Assembly: GCA_032358255.1 (NCBI GenBank)
Contig: JAULBX010005887.1
Coordinates: 62,001-126,000, forward strand
Reading direction: 5' to 3'
Source: Heterotrichella gracilis
Taxonomy: Eukaryota > Sar > Xanthophyceae > Tribonematales > Xanthonemataceae
DNA: 64,000 nt
The notes under the pieces were generated by a model that saw only the letters and a list, made by a program, of their open reading frames with translations, did no database searches and had not been told where the DNA came from. The position numbers were made by a program, and so were the translations under genes. Shown here piece after piece: positions 44,601-55,188 of this stretch (position 1 is its first letter; each line of letters opens with the position of its first letter).

Positions 44601-47600
44601 ACGGTAATTTCCATTCAATTGAATCTCGACAATATGTGTTAATTGTGAACTGTGCACATTGCACCAGGCACTTGCTGCTTGCTGAATCCAATCTTCTGCC
44701 TTTGTGTTGTCTCCGCGTTTTGGTTGCTGCAGAACTCCATTGCCAATATAAGCACAGCGTTTGTGCAGGCGTTTAGTTCTGCAGTAATGGAAATGTAGGG
44801 ACACCACACAGGCACGAGACTAGACTCAGCATGCTTGCAAAAGGGGAATGGAGAAACAATGCATTGACATTCCTGTTGCATGTGACTCATGCCAGTTTGA
44901 TTCCTGCTCCGCCAGGTGCTTCAACTGTCAACCTGTGGTGGGGATTTGCCCTGAGAAAACTACAGGCATGCCACCAAACATAGAAAGACTTGGCAAGCAA
45001 TGCAATGCCAACCGCCGCGCGTGTGTCATGTTCCCTGGATGGAGGGTGGGGATCGCACCCTTCATGAAGCCTTTCTGAAGCCCAACCCCACCCTCCACCC
45101 AGGCACATGCAACGCACGCCAGGGGTAGGCATGCCATTGCTTGCCAAGTCAACATGCTGTTGGATTTGGGACCACCGACACCAGGACTCAACATCATTGC
45201 ACTGCAGTCATGATGCAAACCACTGATTGGCATAGCTGTTGCAGAAAAGATGATCCATGCATGTCGTGAGCTAATTAATTTACATATAAATAAGGATTGC
45301 ATTTGTGTGCCAAATCAGGGATGGTTGGCGCAAGCTTTGGCAAATAGGACCCGCTGTTACTCTTATTATGTTGGAACGCGTGTGACCCTATCTAGCTATT
45401 GCGTTTGTTATGATGGTTGTGTTTGCGCAGGCGGTAGTATGTGCAAAAATAGAAGCGCAGAGATCCTACCAAATGGCCAATTGCCGGCAGCATTATGACT
45501 TTTCTAACACGTTTATGCCTACCCTTACGTGTAGGTCATGCGCTTTGGCATGTGGAGATCCCTTCCAACTCAAAAGTTTCCCCACCTGCCACTCTAAAGC
45601 ACATGGTACCCATGCCAGGGGGTAGGCATCACATCACTGGGAAGTCAGGCTGCGATTTTGAGGGCGGCACTGCAGCCAGGATTTGACCCCCTCACCAATG
45701 ATGGCATCAAGCAAGCAAGCAGTCAAGGCTGTTTTCTCTCCTTGGTAAGCTCATCAACCTCGTGCTACCTCAGGTGTGTGTTAATGTCACCCTGCTCATT
45801 CCACCCCGCTTGTAGCTGCCAACTAGGAGGTTGATACATCTTGGCAGCGGTTGTCCCAAAAAGTTGCCATTACTGATCTCGAGACTGAAAAGTGATGTTA
45901 AGCCTACCTCTGGGATTTGCAAAGTGTCATGCGTTTGGGGTGCAGGGTAGAATTTGAACCCTCTTCTAAAGCCCATCAGGTCCACCTTGTCGCAAAACAA
46001 ATTCAGAATAGATCGTTGCTGCCAGTCTTGCTCCTGTGGGTGGATTCCTGCGTTTCCTGTCCTACAGAAGTCCACCGCCTGCACAAACACAACGTTCAGG
46101 ACGAATTGTGACTGTTAGCAGGCAGTTGGGTTATGCGGGAACGAAAATGCAGACACCAGCTACACCATGATACGCAAGGCTGGCTTCAGCAAGCTTTGAA
46201 GGGCTTTGAAAAGAGCGCAATTTCTACCCTGCACCCTCTGATCAAATTCACATCCCATGGGCAAGTCATGGCAAGTTTCTGGACTCAACTGCTGGGGTTG
46301 GGGGGAAGGGATTGCCCACTTTGTGAAGCGCTTCAGGTCTGCACCATTGCCAGCTCATAAGGCTTGCTAAGGCCAGTGTCATGGCGGTGAGGAAGTTTCT
46401 GCGTTCTGGTTCTTGCAGAATTTCACTGCCTGCACAATCACAGATTTGAAGCAGGTAGTGGCATTCTGCAAAGATGGAAATGCTTGAAACTACCCATCGC
46501 CATGAGATTGGCATTGGCAAGCTTTGTTGGATGGCGATGCATAAGGCCTGAATCCCATCACAAAGTGCGCAATCTCTACCCTCCTACGCCAGCACCTGAC
46601 ACGCAAGCCAAGAGTAGGCATCATACCAGTGGACGAGTTGTCAGGCTGCTGCAGGATCCATGGATGCCAATTTGTTTAAAATGTGGGACTCAGTGCCACC
46701 CAAAATCCTCATCATTGCCAAGCATGCATGCCAAGCTTCACACCGGTTTCCTTGCCCTATATTGATATCAAGCCCATCAGTCTCATGGCATGAGACTGGT
46801 GACATTGATTGGGTAAGGACATTGGTCTGACGCTTTGCATGCTTGGCAATGGCGAGGAGGCTGGTGGCACCGGCCCTAAGCACAAAATTATTTTTACTGC
46901 TATGTTCACCTTGATCACCCACTTCTAGAATTCTTACGTTTTCTTTTTAAATGGGTTCCACGGTATTCAACCCTGCTTGTAGCTTCCCATTTGTAGTTTG
47001 TGTCCTGGCTCAAGTGGGTCCATGGGCCCCAGAATATTGTCATCCAGGAGCCAGGTGGCTTTTCCCAGGGATGCTATGCCTGACTGGCGTGAGTGTCCAC
47101 GTGTTGAGGCGGTAGAAGTCTCCAATTTGCCCTGCAAGCACATGGCATGTGCTTGGCCAAGGGGTGCAAAGTGGGGAATTACCCGCTCTAATCACGTGAA
47201 GCACATGACACACATGTATGCTAGAAGAAGGTATCGCATTCCTGGAAAAGCCATCTGCCTGCCGGATGACAAATTGTGTATGGGTTTACTGGAGCCTGGA
47301 ATCATCCCCTAGTCATTAATCTCAAACAAGCAGTCAAGGGCATCTGCTGTACCACTCGCGCGCACCATAATTGTGCCACCTCAGGTATGTCCATCTTGGC
47401 CATTGCAACATTCTTGTAGCTGCCATCTAGTGCTTTGTACCCTGGGGCCGGAGGCCCATGCCCTATAGGACCGTTGACATCCAGTATACTACGTAGCCTG
47501 AGGTTTTGTCCAAAGACCTACCCCTGGTGTGCATGTTAACTACTTGTGCTTTGGGTGGCAGGGCCTGGCAGAGGGTTGATACTTTTTTAATCAAGCTCTT

Positions 47601-48250
47601 CAGGCCCAGGTAGACAGTCTACCCTGTCGCCAGCCCAGATAAGCTTGCCAAGCGGCTGAGGCTATCTGTTGGTGTGCAGTCTCTGCGTTCTCCACTATGC
47701 AGCATTCAGCTGCCTGCACACACACAGAGTGGATGCAGGCGGTGGCGTTTTGCAAAGGTGGCAATGCTGAAACTACACACAGGCCCGATTCTGGCCTGAG
47801 CATGCTTTTTTGGCCTGGTGGCGGACAAAACAGACGGGATCTGGGAAGTGCTTAGTCCCTACCTGTCTGACTGATAACGTATGCCAGGGGTAGGCATCAC
47901 ATCACAGGGCAAGCCATCAGACTGAGCTCAAGATTCTGACCAGTGAGGTAATGCCTGCCCCTGGCGTGCGTGTCATGTGCTTTGGTTGGAAAAAAGGAAA
48001 TTGAGACAGGTGTCAAGCCCTTGAAGACTTCCCCATTACCGGCCCTGAAGAGCTTAGACAAGCCAGTCTCGTGTCGGTGTGATGTTGTTTTGGTGTGATC
48101 TTTGCGCAATCTCGCTGCCTGCACAAACACGGTATTGATCCAGGCAGTGGCATTGTGCGAAGATGGAAACGCTGAAACTGCACACAGGCATGAATCGGGC
48201 CTGAGCAGGCTGTTTTGGAATGGCAACGGGCTGGGGCTTCAAGAAAGGGC
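44600..48250. repeat. Cluster of diverged repeat units, non-coding or dead mobile element
   Basis: A core resembling tgcctgcacaaacac, then (g)caggc(a/g)gtggc, then tgcaaaggtggaaacgctgaaac occurs at about 48113-48190, 47706-47785, 46425-46500, more weakly 44706-44800, 45410-45465 and 46050-46100. Other shared blocks are ggtaggcatcacatcac (45620, 47890), caagcagtcaaggg (45718, 47328) and cttgtagctgcca (45810, 47414). Blocks occur in a similar order, with some spaced about 1.6 kb apart. No intact ORF, terminal repeat or polymerase motif is visible, so class is unknown. Confidence 0.6.
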
Positions 48251-48736
48251 ACATTCACCACCACGCCAGGTCAAAATAAGTCGATCACAAAATTTGCCCA
48301 ACTGCATTGGATGCGCTGCGTGTTTACAATGAAATTACCAAGAATTGGAATTCTAGAAATTCCTGTCACAATTGCCAAATTGGCACGGTGTTGCACTGCA
48401 TTTAAGGCTGAGGGATGTATTCTATGAACTCGAAAATTTGTTAACAAATTAGCAACTAATTGTCAGAAAAAATCTTCTGTAGATCTAACTCTCACTCTCA
48501 GTGCAGTCTTGACGTCTGTCGAATCATTACATGAATGTTCGACCTACTACGCAAATCTCCTAATTTGTCTGTTAATGGTCACCCTTAAATGTTGAAGTGT
48601 GAGTGGGCCTACCAGCCCCATGTCTGACAAACCCTATACCGCCTCAGCGCCCCTGCCTGTGTTGATGGACTTCAACTTGTACCCTGATACCTCGCTACTT
48701 GCGCTGTCACTTGATTTAGCCACTGCTGCAGCAGCA
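48251..48736. other. 3' flank of membrane-protein paralog A, with its abandoned tail reading frame
   Basis: From 48634 upward the sequence still codes, in the frame lost by the 2-bp deletion, a tail almost identical to paralog B (ending [11 protein letters not shown]). No other gene is seen. Confidence 0.6.
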
Positions 48737-50272
48737 TTAGGTGTCCAAAGGCGCCCACTGGCAGCGTATCTCTTCTCTTCTTGGTGCCTCTGGTACCCAT
48801 AGTGCAGCCACGGCAGCCAGAGCAGTGGCCAGCACGCCAGCTGGGAGCAGTATCCATAGCAGCTTGCGATTGGAGCTCTTGGTGGTGGCGGGAGGTGGCG
48901 GTGGGGAAGAGGGGGTGCTGGTGGTGGTTTGTGCGGGTGGGGACGACAGTGGGAGGGCCTCTGGTGCTGGTGCTGGTGCTGACATTGGGGCGGAGACGGG
49001 GGCGGGCATCTCCTGGGATGAAGGTGTGGGGACTGGGACTGGAATGGGGATGGAGATGGGGATTTCAGCCAGGATGGGGGCGGCGGCTGGGGCTGCAACT
49101 GGTACTGCCACTAGTGCCGCAACAGGTGCAAAGGTGGGTACTGGGGCAGGGGCGGGGGCGGGGTTAGCATCCATGCGGTCAGACTCTACCACCAGTGGTG
49201 CGGGTGCGGGTACTGGCTTGGGTGGTGGTGGTGGGATGGTGGGTGGCTGGGATGGTGGTGTTGGCTTCACTTCATAGGCATCATCCTCTGGCTCCTCATC
49301 CACGTAGTCGGAGTAGTCATCCAGGTAGGCGTTTTGGTCAAAGTTCACTCCACTGCCTGCTGGCATCACCTCAAGCTGCAAGCGCCACAAAAAGAAACTG
49401 TCAGACATTATGTGCATTCCATTGGTGCTGCAATTGATGCTGCAAAACCCTGGAAGTATACCCTGCACTTTTATTGTAATTGTAAACCCTTGCTACACGC
49501 TCGCTACAGGGTGCCACATGGACCCTAGTGCACATGATGAACCATACAACATGTGCCTGCTTAAAAGCTACACCCACTTAGCACACGCAGGTACAACAGC
49601 CACTGCTGAGGTGCAACCACTCACCAGTGCACGGCGGTGGCGGCGGCGGGAGCCATCCAACCCCAGATCCTTGCGCACATGCGTCAGCAGGGCATGGAGC
49701 CTGGCCCTCTCCGATGCAACCATGCTGGCCACCTGGCTGGTGAAGTCCCCCATTGTGGTGCTGCTGGCCCACATGTCTGACAGGCTGGCAGTGGGGCCTG
49801 GGGCGGTGGGGTTGCTTAGGGTTTGGAAGAGGTGCTGCACGCGTGCGCTGCTGGAGAGGATTTCATTTTCAACCTTCGCATGTGCAGGGGAAGTGTGTCA
49901 GGCATATTTATGTGGCCATTTTTTCTTCTTTTTGTTATGATGTGGCCATTGTGGTGGGGCAGTGGGAAATGGCGGGAGGTGCAGCCCATGCATGCAGGCT
50001 GTGGCTGCTGCACAAGACAGGTAGCATGCTCTGAGGCTGTCCCTGGGATGGGCCATGCTTGCAGTGAAATGGTGTATTGCACTGTGCATGATAGCCCATG
50101 CAGGACGGCACATGGCTATTCGCAGCATGGCAGGCAGCGTTGCAGTGCTTACCTCCTGGCTGTTGCTGTTCCACTGGTCAACACCCTCCTGGCCCTTGAT
50201 AGGCAGCACCACGTGCACCAGGCACATGGCTGCCAGGCAGACTGCAACACCGCGAGGATTGCTGCAGGCCAT
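48737..50272 (-). CDS. Paralog A: signal-peptide, proline-rich, single-pass membrane protein with frameshifted tail
   Basis: I do not recognise the family. Three exons: 50272-50153, 49873-49625 and 49375-48737 (335 aa). A signal peptide ([16 protein letters not shown]) opens the protein. Exon 2 carries one W/TMGDF unit ([14 protein letters not shown]) and a basic end (GSRRRHRRAL). Exon 3 has an acidic start (YLDDYSDYV), a long Pro/Ala/Val/Thr-rich linker, and a membrane span ([19 protein letters not shown]). Compared with paralog B, the codon after the span lacks 2 bp (near 48802-48808). This replaces the 56-residue cytoplasmic tail with a 22-residue unrelated end (stop at 48739-48737). The exon holding three to four further TLGDF units in B is absent. 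Surface or secretory-pathway location is inferred from the signal and anchor. Confidence 0.8.
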
Positions 50273-51382
50273 TTGGTTCTTCTGACGCTCAGCCTGATGA
50301 GACTTATTAGTAGCCAGTGGTCAATCTGGAAGTGATATGTCCGTGAATTGCTGGGTAAACTTTATCACAGTGACTCACAAATGGTGTAATAGTTAGCCCC
50401 GAGCCAATGGCAAGCTTTGGCACTGGCAACGCTGCCCTATCGAAGTTTTAACGCACTTCGTGGGTATTGGACTTCTTTGACTCGAGAGTTGAGCTGTGAT
50501 TGGGAGGCTGTTGTCGAGTTCAAGTTGGTTTGGTGCGCTAAGGAATGAAGAAAGGCCACTAGTGCGTGGTCTTGTGTAGCCAAGCCGTCGAAAAGTCCAG
50601 AGGGTGCGGGTCGCTATCAATGACAGTGCGGACGGAGAGGCGTCTCGCCGACTGTCACTGGCATGACACGCGATGCAACCTGCCTGTCGCCGGGATCGAC
50701 GATCGCTCAAAATGCAGCGTGGCCTGCGCGCCCGCTGGATCAACCCTTCAGAAGGGTTTGAAGTACTTGGATTTGAAAACTTGGATTGAGCCTTTGAGTC
50801 AGGTTGTCAGGGCTGTGGACAAACATCCACAGGAGAGGATGTCAGGCCTCACCCAGCACCTGTTTGAAATCCCAATTCCAACCTTATGGTTCCAAGAAAG
50901 AAGAAAGAAGAGACACACCCACAGGCGCCTGGCGCAGTCAAGGCAGTGGCAGTGGCAGGATTTGGGCTGCCTGACAGCAAGGTTCAAATAAACTGCAGTA
51001 CAGTCATGTACAGCTTTCACTGTTGACCAAGTTACACATAATTACGCACAGTGATCATGAAGTCCTTGGCACAACATTTGTGGCAAATCATTGCGCGGCT
51101 TGCAAGCCATGGCAACCATTGTGGCATATTGTTGTGAGGAAAAGAATAATACTATCAAGGTCATCATCACATGACACCTGGTGCTCCATCTGATGGCATG
51201 GTCAGTCAATTAACAATGTATGGAATTAAGACCTAAATCTATGCAAAAGAAACACTGCACATTTATCTGCTAATCAATGAAATCACACGCAACAGACAAA
51301 AACGACTGTTGTCAGTGACGTTTACGTGGCAAGCTAATTTCCCAATTACGTTGGCCAGGCCAAACCCCATTCAAACAAACCC
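50273..51382. promoter_or_regulatory. Region between paralogs: A promoter and B 3' flank
   Basis: Sequence at about 50485-50580 (gctgttgtcgagtt, then a gaatgaagaaa-like block, then cttgtgtagc) matches the block at 53825-53925 upstream of paralog B. The promoter was therefore duplicated with the gene. A 141-codon open frame at 50566-50991 (+) overlaps it and is not supported. Confidence 0.5.
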
Positions 51383-53650
51383 CTATACCGCCTCAGCACC
51401 CCTGCCTGTGTTAATGGGCTTCAACTTATACCCTGATACCTCGCTGCTTGCGCTGTCAGTTGATTTGGAAACTGCAGCAGCAGCATTAGGTGTCCACAGG
51501 CGTCCACTGGCAGCGTATCTCTTCTCTTCCTGATGCCTTTGGTAACCATAGTGCACAGCCACGGCAGCCAGAGCAATGACCAGAACGCCGGCAGGGAGCA
51601 GTATCCACAGGAGCTTGCGGCTGGAGCTCTTGGTGGCGGGTGGTGGCGGTGGGGAAGAAGGGGTGCTGGTGGTGGTTTGTGCGGGTGGGGGCGACAGGGG
51701 AAGGGCCTCTGGTGCTGGTGCTGGTGCGGCCAATGGGGCGGAGACTGGGGCGGGTGTCTCCTGGGATGAAGGTGCGGGGACTGGGACTGGGGTGATGATG
51801 CCTGCAGTGGCGGGGGCGGCGGCTGGTGCTGGTACTGGTGCTGCCACTGGCGTCGCCACTGGTGCTGCAACTGGTGCAAAGGTGGGTACTGGGACGGGGG
51901 CGGGGGCAGGGGTAGCATCCATGCGGTCCGACTCTATCACCATTGGTGCGGGTGCGGGTGCTGCCTTTGGTGGTGGTGGTGGGATGGTTGGTGGCTGGGA
52001 TGGTGGTGTTGGCTTCACATCATAGACATCATCCTCTGACACATCATCATCCACATAGTCTGAGTAGTCATCGAGGTAGGCATTGGGGTCAAAGTTGACT
52101 CCACTGCCTGCTGGCATCACCTCGAGCTGCAAGCAAAAGAGGGGACAGCGTCAGAACTTTGCCAAGTGTGTCACACATGCCGCAAGCCCTAATAGACCCT
52201 AATAGATCATCACAGCAGTTGCGGTGCATTGATCACCCACCCAACATGCACGTTCATCACTGCAACTCTACACCCATGTCATGCATGTACACCAGATGCT
52301 GTTCAAAATTAATCCTGATGATCTGAAGATACTGCTCAGACAAACCAGCTACTTTTGATCCACTCACCAGTGAGCGGCGGTTGCGGCGGCGGGAGCCCCC
52401 GAGGCCCATCCCCAGGCGCACATGGTTGAACAGGGCGCGCAACCTGGCCCTCTCAGATGCCACCTGGCTGGCCACCTGGTCGGCAAAATCCCCCATTGTG
52501 GTGCTGCTGGCCCACATGTCTGACAGGCTGGCGGTGGGGGCGGGGGCGGTGGTGCGCCTGGTGGCGCCGCGTAGGGTTTCGGTGAGGTGCTGCACCCTGC
52601 CGTGGATGATGGAGTGGACCTGTGGGGATCAGGGGGGGGAGGTGGGTCAGATGGAGGGGAGGTAACATGGGTGGTTGTGCGCTATAGCGCTGCAGTGCAT
52701 GCATGGTGGTGGAACCATAACGGGCAGCAGGGCTAGAGCATATTTGACAACACAGTGCGCTGTACTACAATGGACTATCAGCAGAGCAGGTGTAACAGAG
52801 CAGGTGTGACAATACAATGCCGCTGTAGCGCAGTGGGATTCCGCAGATTTAATGCCTTTCTCATGCCCATGTCCCATGCTCACCTTGTCCACAAAGTCAC
52901 CCAGCGTCGCGCTGCCGTCCCAGGCGTCCGCCAGCGTCGCGTTATCCCCAACGATTTGCGCCCGCATCCCCGCCAGCTTGTCGCTCACATCCCCAAGCGT
53001 GCTGCTGCTGTCCCAGAGGTCAGTCAAAGTCATGTTCCAGGCTCCCAGGGACTGCTGGCGGGCTGAGGCAAGCTTGTCAGCAAAATCCCCGAGGGTGGTG
53101 CTGCTGTTCCACTGGGATTCCACTGTTGCTAGGGAGTCGGAGATGAAATTGAGGACGGGGAAGTCGCCGAGGGTGGAGTTGGATTCCTCGGTGGCGAGCA
53201 GGCGGCGGGAGGAGGTGGAGGCGGGGTTGAGGCCAAAGATGGAGTGGTACATCTGCTGGATCTCCTCATCAAACTATGAAAGTGCAGGGGAGGAAGCGTC
53301 AGGCATGGCCATGTGGCTGGTTCGGTATGGAATAATATTATGAAAAGGGTAGGAAGTGTGGCTCATGCCATGCAAGATGCAGGCTGCTTTGTGGGCTGCG
53401 GCAGCCACATGCACGCAAAAGTTGACCAGTTTAATCTCATGAATTACAACGAATTCAAGTTTGTAAAATGTACATGCAAGGCTACATGTTACTGTGGCAG
53501 CACCCTAAGGGTTTCAACTGCGCTCACCTCCTGGCTGCTGCTGCTCATTTGGTCACCCTCCTCCTGTCCCCTGATAGGCAGCACCACGTGCACCAGGCAC
53601 ATGGCTGCCAGGCAGACTGCAACACCGCGAGGATTGCTGCAGGCCTTCAT
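51383..53650 (-). CDS. Paralog B: type I membrane protein with W/TLGDF repeats
   Basis: Four exons: 53650-53528, 53273-52884, 52619-52368 and 52126-51383 (502 aa), all phase 0. Signal peptide residues about 1-28 end near LPIRG. Exons 2 and 3 hold repeats of about 26-32 residues with consensus LxDxWxSSxTLGDFxDKLA: TLGDF at 75-79, 101-105, 133-137 (TLGDV) and 164-168, then TMGDF at 212-216. Four N-glycosylation sequons (NST, NSS, NMT, NAT) lie among them. A basic strip ([10 protein letters not shown]) precedes the acidic YLDDYSDYV segment, a Pro/Ala-rich stalk, a membrane span (about 427-446) and a 56-residue cytoplasmic tail. The layout suggests a lumenal or extracellular repeat domain on a stalk. 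I know no named family with this repeat. Confidence 0.85.
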
Positions 53651-55188
53651 CCTGCTGCTGTGCCTTGATAAGACTCTAACCTTAGGATCGGATCAAATAT
53701 AGCTGTGTGGAAGAGACGTAGAAACTACTTGTCAGGCACGTTTCTTCAATGAACACCAATGCCTTGAAGAAACGTGCAACTCGTCGTTATGAACTGCAGT
53801 GGCCTTGAGATTCGAGCTGGTGTTGAGAGTGTGTATTGCAAAGCTGTTGTCGAGTTGGTCGAGTGCGTTTGGGAACGAAGAAACAGTTCGAGGTGCATGT
53901 TCTTATGTAGCAAACGTGCAGCTAGTGAGCTTTGCACAACGGTCCCGATTTGACTGGTGACACTGACCGGACGTCAGCTGCAGTCGTCGCCGACAGAGAC
54001 TGTCGACAGCACGATCGCGCGCGCGCTGTCCGCCGGCGTCCTGCAGTACAGCACCGGACGGCATGCCCGCGCGCGGCGCCATGTCCGCGACATGTACCGG
54101 TCAGAGCACCTGGTCTCCGGGACCATCATGCGGTGCTCCGGACGAGGACCCTACCCTAGGGTCGACGCCTCTAGGGAATGCCCAGCTCTGCATGCATCCA
54201 CAGTGACCCAATGGCATCCCCTACCCCACAGTTGCCAACGACGTCCAACCCAGGTTGCGAATGACATGTGGCAGAAATAGCCTACAGGTCAGGGATGTGG
54301 TCAGGGCTGGAGTTAAGCAGCGCGAGAACAGCTTTCAGCTGAGCTGGATCATTCATGATGCAGCTGCACTCATGATAATATGTAATTGCATGCCATGGTG
54401 AGTGCTGCACTCGTGCTCATCTCCTTGCCCGGCCCAGCCCCACATTGCGCACTCAGCGCAGCTCAGCACTCGAGTGATCAGCCTGGGGGAATGAGGCCGG
54501 CTACCAGTTCAAGAGCACATGATAGAACATGGGAGGCTGCAGCCAGCAGAACAAGCATGGTGCGCCATCAGCTCCTTCCATTCGGAGTGCAATGTATCAA
54601 CAGTGGTGCATTACACCACGCAACTGGTTGGGGTGGGCGTGGCCGCCACACATGCGCACAGCATGCCTTGCACATCGTAGTGATAGCTAACCTAGCGATA
54701 CCTTGCCACAATCCCCAATGGATTGTCCATGAACCAGCTCAATGCATCTGAGCAGGTGGCCATTGCCGTTCAACTGCGAGCTACAGGATTCACTATGGGA
54801 CACATACCACCCAATAAATTTGTTGGAACCTTTGTCATGGCGCCGCAAGCCTGGGAACTAGATAAACGGCACGGCGAGCCTCAAATGCATTTTTAGCCCG
54901 GGAAAATGCTAACCTACGTTCCTGAGACTACAGCGCTTCCACGCGTTGAAATGGTGGGCTGGCACTCACTCTGTCCCTGCTGCCAGGCCCATTGGAAACT
55001 TACTATCCTTAATCCCTAAATCCTCTAGCCATTGCCAAACCTCCTGCCTGGCAAACCCTTTAAAGGGCTTACACTTCCCCATTTTACCCTCCTGCAGTGG
55101 CCACACCTTGGAGGTTCTCCCCCATTCCATGTGCACGCCTCCCCAGCCACGCCCCTTGCCCCTTCCTCCCCTTTCCCTTGATCCCGCC
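53651..55188. promoter_or_regulatory. Paralog B promoter and FKBP 3' flank
   Basis: The block at 53825-53925 is shared with the promoter of paralog A. 53990-54170 is GC-rich (CG-dense). The remainder has no supportable gene. Confidence 0.45.

Noticed and set aside
48741-49277. Gly/Ala/Thr-rich plus-strand frame opposite paralog A (and 51576-52025 opposite B)
   Set aside because: Antisense shadows of the Pro/Ala/Val-rich linker, which codes Gly/Ala-rich sequence on the other strand.
50566-50991. 141-codon plus-strand frame upstream of paralog A
   Set aside because: It overlaps the promoter block shared by both paralogs and has no counterpart frame upstream of paralog B.
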